A stretch of DNA of 64,000 nucleotides from Geobacillus kaustophilus (GCF_000948285.1 NZ_JYBP01000003.1:1922001-1986000), one strand, 5' to 3'; positions 1-8,242 are shown, counted from the stretch's first letter. Notes: generated by a model not told the origin, from the letters alone. Made by a program: numbers and translations.

Positions 1-304
1 GCAAGACGGCGAGATGCTCAAGCACTTCATACATCGTCAGCTCCGGGTACATCATAAACTCTTGCGGCAAATAGCCGATCTCGTTCACCCGCTTCACCCT
101 CGTGCCGGTGCTGATCGGCTCGTCTCCGAGCGACACCCGTCCGGCATTGAACTCCAACAGTCCGGCCACAATGCGCATCAACGTCGTCTTGCCGGCGCCG
201 TTTGGCCCCAGCAAGCCGTACACGCCGGAGAGGGAGAGAGAGACATCGGATAAAATCGGCTTCTTTTTCACGATTTTCGTCAATCCTTCAATGACGACCG
301 CCAA
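1..304 (-). CDS. ABC transporter ATPase of module B (partial, C-terminus off the window)
   Basis: Reading from a TTG at 304 gives about 101 residues of an ABC ATPase with an intact Walker A (GPNGAGKTT, residues about 32-40) and a Q-loop (YLPQEF). An AGGAGG lies 9 nt before the TTG, and the start overlaps the end of the upstream permease gene by 17 nt, so translation is probably coupled. The sequence parallels the module A ATPase at 4807-5676 (shared LTKIVKKKPILSDVSL / VTKRIKKQLILSNVSL layout), making the two paralogues. Inference: it energises the 672-residue permease next to it. Walker B and signature lie beyond the window edge, so activity cannot be judged. Confidence 0.85.
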   Translation of the reverse strand, partial: MAVVIEGLTKIVKKKPILSDVSLSLSGVYGLLGPNGAGKTTLMRIVAGLLEFNAGRVSLGDEPISTGTRVKRVNEIGYLPQEFMMYPELTMYEVLEHLAVL

Positions 305-2306
305 CGCCGTTCACCTCCTGCATCATCTCAAAGATGCGGTCCCATGTCCAACCGTCGTCCATGTTCGCATACCATGTCCGCAAACATTGTTGTTTTTGGT
401 CGACATCCAGCGGCTGAAACGCTTGATAAATGGCTTCAATTTGCTTCTTGACGGATGACGGCTGCGACTCGAACCACTCGCTTTTGGAGCTCCAGTCGAT
501 CACCAAAAGGCCTTGTTTTTGCATCAGCCAGCGGGTGGCCAGCGAAATCCACTCGTTGTACATGATCCGCGATCCTTTCGGCGGTACGGAAAGCCGAAGT
601 ATTTTTTCGTAAAAATTTTGTTCCATAATATATTGATCGATCCCATATAAGTCATCTGTGTTATATACAAGATGATCGTTTGCGAGAAACGAGGACAGTC
701 CGAAACTAGAGAAGACAATCTTGTTCGGCAACGATGAAACCGCCGTTGATGCGATTTGTTGTACATGACGGAATGTTTTTTCCATCTGGCGGATGACCGT
801 CGGCGCCCGTTCCGCCATATGCGGCCAATCGGCCGGGTAGGTGATCTCATATCCTTGATCGACGAGTTGATGCCCTTGCCCTTTGATCAAGGTGACCGCT
901 TGCGCCTTCCCTTGGTAACCCTTTCCACGCTTTGGCACATTGCAAAACAGCACATCGCCGTCCACGTTTAAGGTAAAGGTGTACGTTTCATTCGGAAAGA
1001 ATTGATCGGTGAACGCCCCATCCCAAACTGTCATCCCCGCCACCCGATATTCATGAGTCCGATACATGTGCGAAGCCCTCCTTTTCGGATACCACGCCCG
1101 ATCCGCCAACAGGACGATGCGGCCGTTGGTGTACGGAATGAGCGCCGTATCGACGATCTCATAGGAAAAGGTGAGCGTCGAGGTGCGTTTCGGCAGCCAC
1201 ACGGTCACGAGATCGCCGTTTCTCGTAAACTTGACGGGCTGATGGTCCGCTTCAATCGAGTGGAGCGGATACAAATGGTACAGTTGAAACGTGGGCCGGT
1301 TTGTTTCCAACTGGGACAAGGCCACGCGCACGACCGCACGCGATCCATGCAAGGAAAGGTCATACGACTGGATACGGTAGCGCAAATCGGCTTTCGTCTC
1401 TTGTTTCATCTGGCGGTATTCCTCGAGTTCGGTCGTCTGATCGGCCCGAGTGAACGCCTTGGTGTTCGTTTGCAAGGAGTGGTAGGCGGTTAGGACGATC
1501 AGAAACGGGAAGACGAGAAATGCTTTCAAGACGGCGTTTCGCTCCTTTCTCGTCTGCGTAAAGCGGATCGACGACAACAACGCCAACCCGACAAGGGAAA
1601 GAAACCACGCGGCCCATTTCCATTCCCCGCCGCGGTCGACCTCAAACCCGATGTAGGAATCATACGCTCGTTGAATCGCGTGTTTTCCGATAAACAGCAG
1701 CGACGCCCAGTCGCGGGCATGAACAGTTTCGGACAGATCGATGAACAGCTCCGTCGTCATCGGTCCGGTCAGGATCCACACAAGCAAAATAGCGAAAAAA
1801 CTGACCTTTTTCGTTTCCAACAGCAGTGCGATGATGACGCCGTACAGGACGGTGAGCACGAGCGGTCCAAACTGATAGACGGCGAGAAACCGAAGCAGCG
1901 ACAAATACAGATCCGAAGGCTCCACCCCAACGAAGAGATACACGAGTGAAAAAACGCCGCAGCTCATCATCAGCATGATCCCTTGGCACAGCGCATGAAC
2001 CGCAAGCAAGGCGCTCATTTTCTCCAGCAGAATCCGGTAGCCGTCGGCGAACCATGACGAAACGCCGTAACGAAGTTCGTTGGAGTAGAGAAGGTAGAAC
2101 CACACGATGTAAAAGAGCGAAACGATTTGAACAAGCATGAACACTTCATGAGGGATATCCCCATAACTCTCCATATTGTACGGATCGGTAAAAAATAGTG
2201 TAAACCGTACGGCCAGCAAAAGAAAAAACGAGAAACTAGCACCAATGTATAACTTGCTTTTCAACAATCGTTTCCAATAAAAAACAAACAGCCATTTCCA
2301 CCTCAT
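288..2306 (-). CDS. Large ABC permease with extracellular domain, module B (672 aa)
   Basis: The first ~270 residues are hydrophobic with about six membrane segments, typical of ABC-2 type permeases. After a last segment (AFLVFPFLIVLTAY) comes a ~390-residue hydrophilic domain expected outside the membrane. It shares landmarks with the 683-aa permease at 5673-7724: GPMTTELF versus GPMNTQLF in the membrane part, then FTRNGDLVTV versus FTQQGDVITV, and LADRAWYP versus LPSDFSWVP in the ectodomain. That ectodomain layout recalls M1-aminopeptidase-like domains fused to ABC permeases, but no HExxH zinc motif is present, so no peptidase activity is claimed. It is followed directly by its ATPase. The element inserted at 2376-3859 separates it from the island promoter, so its expression may be altered. 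Confidence 0.8.
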   Translation of the reverse strand: MRWKWLFVFYWKRLLKSKLYIGASFSFFLLLAVRFTLFFTDPYNMESYGDIPHEVFMLVQIVSLFYIVWFYLLYSNELRYGVSSWFADGYRILLEKMSALLAVHALCQGIMLMMSCGVFSLVYLFVGVEPSDLYLSLLRFLAVYQFGPLVLTVLYGVIIALLLETKKVSFFAILLVWILTGPMTTELFIDLSETVHARDWASLLFIGKHAIQRAYDSYIGFEVDRGGEWKWAAWFLSLVGLALLSSIRFTQTRKERNAVLKAFLVFPFLIVLTAYHSLQTNTKAFTRADQTTELEEYRQMKQETKADLRYRIQSYDLSLHGSRAVVRVALSQLETNRPTFQLYHLYPLHSIEADHQPVKFTRNGDLVTVWLPKRTSTLTFSYEIVDTALIPYTNGRIVLLADRAWYPKRRASHMYRTHEYRVAGMTVWDGAFTDQFFPNETYTFTLNVDGDVLFCNVPKRGKGYQGKAQAVTLIKGQGHQLVDQGYEITYPADWPHMAERAPTVIRQMEKTFRHVQQIASTAVSSLPNKIVFSSFGLSSFLANDHLVYNTDDLYGIDQYIMEQNFYEKILRLSVPPKGSRIMYNEWISLATRWLMQKQGLLVIDWSSKSEWFESQPSSVKKQIEAIYQAFQPLDVDQKQQCLRTWYANMDDGWTWDRIFEMMQEVNGVGGRH

Positions 2307-2454
2307 CGCCGATCAACCGCTTTCTTTCTGAGAAGTTGACAAATGAAAAATGCGGTCAGGGATCGCTTTATTTTTGGGTCTTCACCATTTTCTGTGATTT
2401 CTACTCAATCCTAGAGACATGTTAGCTGGATGAAATAGGTTCATCAGTCAGGAT

Positions 2455-2558
2455 CCTTCTTCCGCATACAGACCACGAAGTTGGTAGAATGGAAACAGTC
2501 AAGTGCTTTCCTTGACGGGTTCCATTCTACCAACTATCATACCGATAGCGGAAGAAGG
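2455..2558. other. Nested stem-loop at the 3' end of the insertion sequence
   Basis: A perfect 14-bp stem (TTGGTAGAATGGAA at 2481-2494 with 2520-2533) sits inside an outer 11-bp pair (CCTTCTTCCGC 2455-2465 with 2548-2558), and GTCAAG/CTTGAC pairs again in the inner loop. It follows the transposase stop. No T-run follows on the minus strand, so a simple intrinsic terminator is not obvious; a stop to transcription or a transposition-related structure are both possible. Confidence 0.6.
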
Positions 2559-2564
2559 GAGCGC

Positions 2565-3755
2565 TTAAGCAGCCTGACTGCCTGTAGTGTTCCCTGTACA
2601 CTCCAGAAATACACGCAAACGAAACCGTTCTAGATTTCGATAGCCATATGCCCGGCGTTTGATGTTTTTGATCTTGTGATTCGTCCCCTCAATTCGGGCA
2701 TTCGTATATGGGCACAAAAAGTAGGAAAGAATAGGCTCCTTCCACCTTTCAAGCGTGTTGGCTGCTTTCTGAAAAGAAGCAAAAGGGCTCTGTTTGGCTA
2801 ACTGAATCCATTCTTCCAAGCGTTCCTTTGCTTCATGATATCCATCGGTTCGGTAAAAATCCCGAAACAACTCTTTCAGATAATAAGCAATGGAAAGTGC
2901 CGGATACTCCTCCAAGATATCGTCTAATCGAAGCCGTTGGTCCTTACGAAGCTTTTCACAGCCTTTCAAGAGAAGATATCGAGCCTTTTTCAATGGAGAA
3001 AATTCCTTTCTTGCTTGATCCAAGGCTTGTGTCACTTTTTGAACCACATGGTACTTATCGATGACAATCGAAGCAGATGGAAACAGGGCGCGAACCGCCT
3101 TATGATAAGATTCCCACATGTCAAGAATCACCGTTTGGACCATTTCTTTCGACAGGATATTTTGGCTCAACAAGTTGATGGCGGAGTCACATTGGCGATC
3201 GGCATGCATTCCCATGACCGATCCGGCTCTGGCATCCATCAATACAGTTTCATACTGATGTCCCTTTTTTACAGCGATTTCATCTAAACTAAGCACCATT
3301 CCTTCTTGAGAAGATGCTTCTATCGCTGTTTGACGCTCTTTTGCTTTTTTCGATGCGATGGAGTAATAAATGCGTTCCAATGTTGTATATGGGATGCGGT
3401 GCTTTCGGCTAACCTCTTGAATGGTGGAGCCTTCGCAAAGTTCATACAAGTACTCACAAAATCGATTGGTGTAGTGTTGATGGGGTGGAATCGATTCCAA
3501 AGAGGCGGAAAACACTTGAGAACAATTCCAGCACCGATAGCGCTTTACCTTTATGAACAAGTACACCGGTTGATGGAAAATCGCCAAATCCCGTACTTTT
3601 CTTGTCCGTCTGTCGTGGACAGAGGAAGTGGCAAACCCACAATGAGGGCAACGTTCCTGTGTCTCTGTTTTCTCTACATGAATCGCATAACCATAGGAAA
3701 GAAGTTCTTGTTTAATCACTTTAAATTCTGGCAATCCTAGTGGTATAGAAAGCAC
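2565..3755 (-). CDS. ISL3-family transposase
   Basis: 396 residues. The N-terminus carries two zinc-binding Cys pairs (CPHCGF at about residue 37 and CWNCSQ at about 75) as in ISL3 transposases, then a helix-turn-helix region (STIQEVSRKHRIPYTTLERI). The DDE-type core follows: LDEIAVKKGH, VILDMWESYHKAV with the second Asp, VIDKYHVVQKV, and a C-terminal ARIEGTNHKIKNIKRRAYG block with the Glu. It starts with GTG behind AAGGAGG. Length and motif order are complete, so it should be active. The start codon lies inside a long stem described separately. Confidence 0.95.
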   Translation of the reverse strand: MLSIPLGLPEFKVIKQELLSYGYAIHVEKTETQERCPHCGFATSSVHDRRTRKVRDLAIFHQPVYLFIKVKRYRCWNCSQVFSASLESIPPHQHYTNRFCEYLYELCEGSTIQEVSRKHRIPYTTLERIYYSIASKKAKERQTAIEASSQEGMVLSLDEIAVKKGHQYETVLMDARAGSVMGMHADRQCDSAINLLSQNILSKEMVQTVILDMWESYHKAVRALFPSASIVIDKYHVVQKVTQALDQARKEFSPLKKARYLLLKGCEKLRKDQRLRLDDILEEYPALSIAYYLKELFRDFYRTDGYHEAKERLEEWIQLAKQSPFASFQKAANTLERWKEPILSYFLCPYTNARIEGTNHKIKNIKRRAYGYRNLERFRLRVFLECTGNTTGSQAA

Positions 3756-3821
3756 TTACGAGACCTCCTTAATGTTTATTTCACCGCTAACATTATTGCC
3801 AGGATCTCGTCAGTGCTTTCT
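3747..3821 (-). promoter_or_regulatory. Hairpin burying the transposase start codon
   Basis: In RNA read through from upstream, 3821-3805 pairs with 3763-3747 over 17 positions with one mismatch. The GTG start (3755-3753) is in the stem and the AAGGAGG is at the edge of the loop. Such structures in IS10 and IS50 block translation from transcripts that enter the element from outside. Confidence 0.6.
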
Positions 3822-3910
3822 CTTTTTTGTCACTAAATCACAAAATTTGGTGATGAACCTTATTTTTTTAGGAGTATCCCTGACTCCTTTATCATCCGGA
3901 TTCGGCATCG

Positions 3911-4126
3911 TTATTTGACCGTAATGGTCACGTATCCTCTTGAACCAACCGTTTGACCAACAATTTGGCCATAATATTTATCGCCTTCTTGTTGTGGAAA
4001 ATTGCGCGTTTCTTCTTGCCTAGGATTGAGCCAGTTGGTGGAGGCGACGACGCTGTCGGGCCACCAATTGATCAATTTGTAAGCATAGCCTCTTGTTTGG
4101 GTCGCGAAGCCGTTATTTGCGGCCAA
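3911..4126 (-). pseudogene. Remnant of a secreted small-protein gene (module B)
   Basis: Encodes about 71 residues homologous to the mature part of the secreted protein at 7844-8242. The shared core is RGYAYKLINWWPDSVVAS versus QGYAKKQINWWPDSTVAS, with alignable C-terminal strands ending GYVTITVK versus GEAKVTVN. No signal peptide can be found. The frame is closed by TGA at 4130-4132 two codons before the first possible start (TTG, 4126), there is no good ribosome site, and the upstream permease gene ends only 24 nt away. I infer deletion of the promoter-proximal half. A short cytoplasmic product from the TTG cannot be excluded. Confidence 0.7.
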
Positions 4127-4150
4127 ACGTCAATGATACCCTGTCTGCTT

Positions 4151-4810
4151 TTATTGAGGTTTCCGATCTCCTTTGCGGATCCATACAATGGTGATACATG
4201 CTGCTAGAAAGATGGACAGCGTTAACATGATGAATTTGTTGATGAGCATCGGTTCCCAAACCGGCGGCTCGAACAAAAAGATATGCGGCCAGGGCATGAA
4301 CGTTCCTAATGTGGCCACTTCAAGCACCGTATAAATAAAAATGACTGTCAGTGCGATATGGGTGTTTTTTGTAAGAACAAGGGCGGCAGTGCTGAAAAAT
4401 AGGTAAAAGAACGTCAATAGAATGAAATGAATGAGATTCAAAAAAGACAAAGAAGAAACTCCGTATTTCCACATGAATGCCCCGCTTAGAGCGGCAACTC
4501 CTAATAAATGGATGGAAGAATAACGTACGACATCAATCCCAACCCATTTCCTATAGTAAGGGACAAGCGTTTCTTGCGCTCCATCTTCATACAGTTCACC
4601 GAATCGATAAATCAGGCACCATCCGGAAAACGGGATGAACAACCCTTGGATGACGATCACATCATCGTAAATGCTTGACGATTTCCGGGGAACAAGCAAA
4701 ATAAGCAACAGCGATAGGATGAACATCGCTGGTGGGATAAAAAAGGCTCCGCCCATTGTCTTGCGGTCAAACACGAATGCGGTTCGCATCCATTCGATGT
4801 AAGCTTTCAT
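4151..4810 (-). CDS. Small ABC-2 type membrane subunit, module A (219 aa)
   Basis: About six predicted membrane helices (for example FFIPPAMFILSLLLILLV, FILLTFFYLFFSTAALVL and FIMLTLSIFLAACITIVW) and no other domain. The ATG at 4810 overlaps the stop of the ATPase gene in an ATGA, with GAGGGG upstream, so the subunits are translationally coupled. It is likely a second permease of the transporter made with 4807-5676 and 5673-7724. No counterpart is visible in module B, whose equivalent position lies off the window. Confidence 0.75.
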   Translation of the reverse strand: MKAYIEWMRTAFVFDRKTMGGAFFIPPAMFILSLLLILLVPRKSSSIYDDVIVIQGLFIPFSGWCLIYRFGELYEDGAQETLVPYYRKWVGIDVVRYSSIHLLGVAALSGAFMWKYGVSSLSFLNLIHFILLTFFYLFFSTAALVLTKNTHIALTVIFIYTVLEVATLGTFMPWPHIFLFEPPVWEPMLINKFIMLTLSIFLAACITIVWIRKGDRKPQ

Positions 4811-5676
4811 CTTGGTTCCCCTCTTCGGACAACAGCCAAATAGCCATCGATCAATCGCGGTGCCACCGGTCTCCCCCCTGTTCCCCCATTTTTGGAAAAC
4901 ACCCGCGCGTGAATGCCATCCTCTTCTTCGAGAAGCTGCACCACTTCTCTCGTTGCGATCAAGTCATCCAATTCTTCGGGGCATATGCAATATTCCCACA
5001 CACAGCCTTCTGCGCGGGACTTCAGCTCAGACGGCGTGCCTTCAAACAACACTTGCCCTTGTTTCAAAACCCCAATTTTGGTGCACAAAAACTCAATGTC
5101 TTCCACAATGTGCGAAGAAATGACAATCGTATGCTCGGAACCAAGCTGCTTGAGCAGATGGCGAAAGCGGATTCGCTCTTCAATATCCAAGCCGGCAGTC
5201 GGCTCGTCAAACAGCAAGATGGACGGCTTTCGCGTCAATAAATGGGCAATTCCCACCCGCCGCCGCATGCCGCCGGACAGCTCGGACATTTTTTTCGTCT
5301 CATGGCCGTTCAAGTTCACTTTTTGAATCGCTTCGGCAACGGCCGCGTGCCGTTTGTGTTTGTCCATCATTCCTTGCAATAAAGCGAGATGGTCAAGCGT
5401 TTCTTCGACCGTAATGTTCGGATAGACCATGAAATCTTGCGGCAAATAACCGATCCGTTCATGAGCTTTCACATATTTTCCTTTGGTGCAGCTTTGTTTG
5501 CCGATCGCCACTTGCCCTTCATCCATGGGCGTCAAGCCGGCCAATATTTTCATCAATGTCGTCTTGCCGGCTCCGTTCGGCCCGACTAACCCGTAAATCC
5601 CTTCCATGCAAAGCGATACGTTCGATAAAATGAGTTGTTTTTTGATTCGTTTCGTGACGCTGGATACATGGATCAT
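4807..5676 (-). CDS. ABC transporter ATPase, module A
   Basis: 289 residues with all the catalytic motifs: Walker A GPNGAGKTT (about 31-39), Q-loop YLPQDF, signature LSGGM, Walker B LLFDEPTAGLD with the catalytic Glu, and switch His in SSHIVED. It belongs to the DrrA/CcmA-like export ATPases. The ATG at 5676 overlaps the upstream permease stop (ATGA) behind AGGAGGG. It is the functional reference against which the decayed ATPase at 8229-8855 can be aligned without gaps through the signature-Walker B segment. Substrate unknown; the neighbouring secreted protein is the obvious candidate. Confidence 0.92.
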   Translation of the reverse strand: MIHVSSVTKRIKKQLILSNVSLCMEGIYGLVGPNGAGKTTLMKILAGLTPMDEGQVAIGKQSCTKGKYVKAHERIGYLPQDFMVYPNITVEETLDHLALLQGMMDKHKRHAAVAEAIQKVNLNGHETKKMSELSGGMRRRVGIAHLLTRKPSILLFDEPTAGLDIEERIRFRHLLKQLGSEHTIVISSHIVEDIEFLCTKIGVLKQGQVLFEGTPSELKSRAEGCVWEYCICPEELDDLIATREVVQLLEEEDGIHARVFSKNGGTGGRPVAPRLIDGYLAVVRRGEPR

Positions 5677-7724
5677 GTCTGTCCCTCCTGAACGATGCGG
5701 ATAAGCTGTATCGCTTTCTCCCAGCTGTTATCTGCTCCTTCATTTATTTGTTTGTACCATAAAGCCAAAAATTTTTGTTTTTTCTCATCGGATAAGCGTT
5801 CATACTCCCCATACAGCTTCCTCAGCACTTCCTCTGTTTTCTTGTCAGGGGGATCCACTGACAAAGCCAAATCAAACGTCAAATCTCCTCCGGAATAGGG
5901 AAGGGCTAATTGTTGTTGGAACCATCTTGACAACAACGCTTGAAACACGTCTTTTTGCATTGATAAATGTGTTCCCCTCCAAAGAAGCCCTTCTGTGATG
6001 ATTTCCGGCAAATACATCAATGTTCCTTCTTGGGAGCGAAGGGAATATGGCGTATCAATTTGAAGAAGCAGGTGATCGCTGCTATATACACACCGTTGTT
6101 CACCATGGGGAGCGAGCAACACGATGTTTGTCGGCAACTTTGCCGCTTTTAAATCGAACATCTGCACGATATCATGGTGGATGCGCCGTACATGACGTTC
6201 GAAAATCGGCCAATCTTGCTTAAGATTCGGCCAGTCGGCAGGGTAAACGATCTGCCATGGCCCGATTTTTTCCTTCAAAAACATTCCTGCCACAGCTGTA
6301 ATGCCGCCGGATACAACTCCTTCGTACATTCCGTCGCTTCGGCGCGGCAAATTCGTATAAAATGGCGCCATTCCATAAAACGACAACGTATAGCGGATCG
6401 GATGGCTCGATTGCATTGATACAGGCACCGGACTGGAATGAACGTTCACAAAGGCAAACGGAGCATGATTGGCTTTTGTCGGCACCCAGCTGAAATCGCT
6501 CGGTAAAAACAAATAGTGCGGTGAAACGGGAATTTGCGCGGAATCGTTCAATTGATACTCAAACGTCCATTTGTCAGTCAAGCGATTGGATAACCGTTTA
6601 ACCGTGATGACATCCCCCTGTTGAGTAAAAGGAAGCTGGTTTCCAGTTTGATCGGTGATTCGCTTCAGAGCAAAATGATGATAAAGCACGAACGACAGCG
6701 TGTCGCCCCGAATTTGGCGCAAGGTCACTTTCACTTTCGCATGTACACCGTTTTTGGCCTCCAGCTGAATGTCGTATCGCTCAATCGAATAGTGCAATGT
6801 GCTTGGTTGGATGGTTGAATCATGAGTTTGGTAGTAAACGTTTTCTTGAGCCAAATCAGCGTAGCTGAACACCAGTTTGTTTCCAGTGAAAAGATGCGGA
6901 AACAACCAAGCATCACCCGCCAAAAGCAAAACAACACCCGTAATAATGGCCGCTTTCTCCTTTGTCGTGCGGGCCGTTTTCCAAAGAATAGCCCATACCG
7001 CCATCATCGACGATAGGATCCAAAACAATATTTTCATATACGTCGAAAGGCTGACATGGTACCCAATGACGTCACGAAATACATCGTCCATATTCAGCGG
7101 ACCGATGTAAAACAAACTACGGATGTCGGAAAAAGGGATTAGATGGAAATAACGGGAAAACAATTGTGTATTCATCGGGCCTATGGCCAGCCAAATGACC
7201 ATCATCCAGGCAAAGCTTAATCGATTTTTCCCAAACAATAGAGCATTGAAAATACCAAGAAAAAAGGCAAATACGAACGGCAATAGCCAATATACGGCAA
7301 TATACGATGCCGTTTCGGTATACAACGAAGAAAAGGGAAGACCCCATGTGCGGTAAAACTGCCATACAAGTACAACTTGCAGACCGGTGAAGAATGAAAG
7401 AAACAGCAAGTGATTCACGAACAAGGCGGCGATTTTCAACGCTGTGATGTGCAGTGAACCGGCAAACAAAAGATTGGCGCCAAATCGGTATTCATCAGAG
7501 AACAACTTATAAAAAAATACCATAAACAGTAGCATGGCTGCTTGGACGATTAACGTCATTTCCCCGACAAAGTTTCCATAATCCGTCTTGCCAAAGGAAT
7601 CGTACTGGCGAATGAGAAAGCGCATCATCAGCATGATGAACCAAAATGTGTATGTTCCCATATAGAGAATACTTTTTCCCATCTGTTTGGCGTAAAACCA
7701 TGATAGGCGAGTAAACAAAGTCAT
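5673..7724 (-). CDS. Large ABC permease with extracellular domain, module A (683 aa)
   Basis: An N-terminal half of about six membrane helices (residues about 15-275) is followed by a ~390-residue ectodomain. Landmarks shared with the module B protein and, more weakly, with the 622-aa protein are FTQQGDVITV and a Leu-rich strand ending in W-x-P (LPSDFSWVP). Known M1-like ABC ectodomains have a similar strand, but there is no HExxH, so the fold is an inference and an active site is absent. The ATG at 7724 has GGAG about 10 nt upstream. It is separated from the secreted-protein gene by a 13-bp hairpin and coupled to its ATPase by an ATGA overlap. A role in export of, sensing of, or protection against the secreted protein is plausible. 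Confidence 0.8.
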   Translation of the reverse strand: MTLFTRLSWFYAKQMGKSILYMGTYTFWFIMLMMRFLIRQYDSFGKTDYGNFVGEMTLIVQAAMLLFMVFFYKLFSDEYRFGANLLFAGSLHITALKIAALFVNHLLFLSFFTGLQVVLVWQFYRTWGLPFSSLYTETASYIAVYWLLPFVFAFFLGIFNALLFGKNRLSFAWMMVIWLAIGPMNTQLFSRYFHLIPFSDIRSLFYIGPLNMDDVFRDVIGYHVSLSTYMKILFWILSSMMAVWAILWKTARTTKEKAAIITGVVLLLAGDAWLFPHLFTGNKLVFSYADLAQENVYYQTHDSTIQPSTLHYSIERYDIQLEAKNGVHAKVKVTLRQIRGDTLSFVLYHHFALKRITDQTGNQLPFTQQGDVITVKRLSNRLTDKWTFEYQLNDSAQIPVSPHYLFLPSDFSWVPTKANHAPFAFVNVHSSPVPVSMQSSHPIRYTLSFYGMAPFYTNLPRRSDGMYEGVVSGGITAVAGMFLKEKIGPWQIVYPADWPNLKQDWPIFERHVRRIHHDIVQMFDLKAAKLPTNIVLLAPHGEQRCVYSSDHLLLQIDTPYSLRSQEGTLMYLPEIITEGLLWRGTHLSMQKDVFQALLSRWFQQQLALPYSGGDLTFDLALSVDPPDKKTEEVLRKLYGEYERLSDEKKQKFLALWYKQINEGADNSWEKAIQLIRIVQEGQT

Positions 7725-7774
7725 AAGGGGTCACTCCATTGTCAGCATAGTCGTATCCATCAACGATAGCAGGG

Positions 7775-7823
7775 AAGCAAGCGAATGCCGGTGTGATGGA
7801 GCCGTGTTGACATTCGCTTGCTT
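7775..7823 (-). other. Intercistronic hairpin between secreted-protein and permease genes
   Basis: A perfect 13-bp stem (AAGCAAGCGAATG 7775-7787 with 7811-7823) and a 23-nt loop, 20 nt after the secreted-protein stop codon. No T-run follows on the minus strand, so it is more likely an mRNA-stabilising or partial attenuating structure that raises the secreted protein over the transporter. Confidence 0.7.
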
Positions 7824-7843
7824 GTTGAATAAAGCGTGCCAAC

Positions 7844-8242
7844 TTAATTCACGGTCACTTTTGCTTCGCCATAAATAGATGTCGCATTGGCCTGTGTGTA
7901 TGCTTCAGCATAGTAGAAAGACCCGTTTTCAGCTGTGAAAGATTTTTTTATTGTTTGTGATGGATAGGCTATTGCCGAAGCAACTGTTGAATCAGGCCAC
8001 CAGTTAATTTGTTTTTTGGCATACCCTTGTACATAAAATGCTGGACCTGATGAAGAGACGACCAATGTTCCAGAGGCCCCAGTAGCTTTCACTGGTGTTC
8101 CTGTGGCAGAACTAGCCCCCGGTGAAATATGCGCAATGGAAGTGCCGGAGGCATAAACAGATCCAGCAATGCTGAGAACCAACACTAAAATGAATAGTGG
8201 TAGCCCCTTAGCTTTCGTTTTACGTGCCTTATTGACAACCAT
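7844..8242 (-). CDS. Secreted small protein, module A (132 aa precursor)
   Basis: Start chosen at ATG 8242: AAAGGAGG lies 8 nt upstream, whereas the GTG three codons earlier overlaps that site. A basic N-terminus (KARKTKAK), a hydrophobic core (LPLFILVLVLSIAG) and SVYA at residue 31 form a signal peptide, leaving a mature chain of about 101 residues. Its first ~30 residues are Ser/Gly/Thr/Ala rich, followed by an aromatic domain with GYAKKQINWWPDSTVAS and a beta-rich end. There are no cysteines and no recognisable family. The gene overlaps the decayed ATPase gene upstream, and a paralogous remnant is at 3911-4126. It could be a bacteriocin-like or surface-acting protein; that is context inference only. 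Confidence 0.8.
   Translation of the reverse strand: MVVNKARKTKAKGLPLFILVLVLSIAGSVYASGTSIAHISPGASSATGTPVKATGASGTLVVSSSGPAFYVQGYAKKQINWWPDSTVASAIAYPSQTIKKSFTAENGSFYYAEAYTQANATSIYGEAKVTVN

Larger units (their letters stand above)
2376..3859 (-). mobile_element. ISL3-family insertion sequence, complete, 1484 bp
   Basis: The ends are imperfect inverted repeats. Reading inward, the left begins GGGTCTTCACCATTTT and the right GGTTCATCACCAAATT, with about 20 of 25 positions matching. They are flanked by an exact 8-bp direct duplication TTATTTTT at 2368-2375 and 3860-3867; 8 bp is usual for ISL3. One intact transposase gene fills the interior. Perfect duplication and an open transposase argue for a fairly recent insertion. 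It lies between the secreted-protein remnant and the large permease of module B. Confidence 0.95.
2355..3884. repeat. Split inverted repeat: intercistronic hairpin interrupted by the IS
   Basis: GTCAGGGAT at 2355-2363 and its exact complement ATCCCTGAC at 3876-3884 flank the insertion sequence. With the element and one target copy removed, the arms form a 9-bp stem with a loop of about 20 nt between the secreted-protein remnant and the 672-aa permease. That is the position of the 13-bp hairpin in module A (7775-7823). Confidence 0.7.

Noticed and set aside
3868-3890. GGAGT/ACTCC as a terminator
   Set aside because: Only five base pairs and no T-run on the minus strand; the longer ATCCCTGAC pairing across the IS explains this sequence better.
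4151-4810. Read-through of the 219-aa permease into the secreted-protein remnant as one fused gene
   Set aside because: A TAA closes the permease at 4151 and the remnant is in a different frame with its own upstream stop.
5673-7724. Active M1 aminopeptidase fused to an ABC permease
   Set aside because: No HExxH or downstream Glu ligand in any of the three large ectodomains.
7507-7842. 111-codon frame overlapping the 5' part of the 683-aa permease
   Set aside because: Other frame of the permease gene and of the intercistronic hairpin; no ribosome site.
3911-8242. Lactococcin 972-type bacteriocin assignment
   Set aside because: That system also pairs a secreted peptide with an integral membrane protein and an ABC ATPase, but I see no convincing sequence match in the peptide or the permeases, so the name is not applied.
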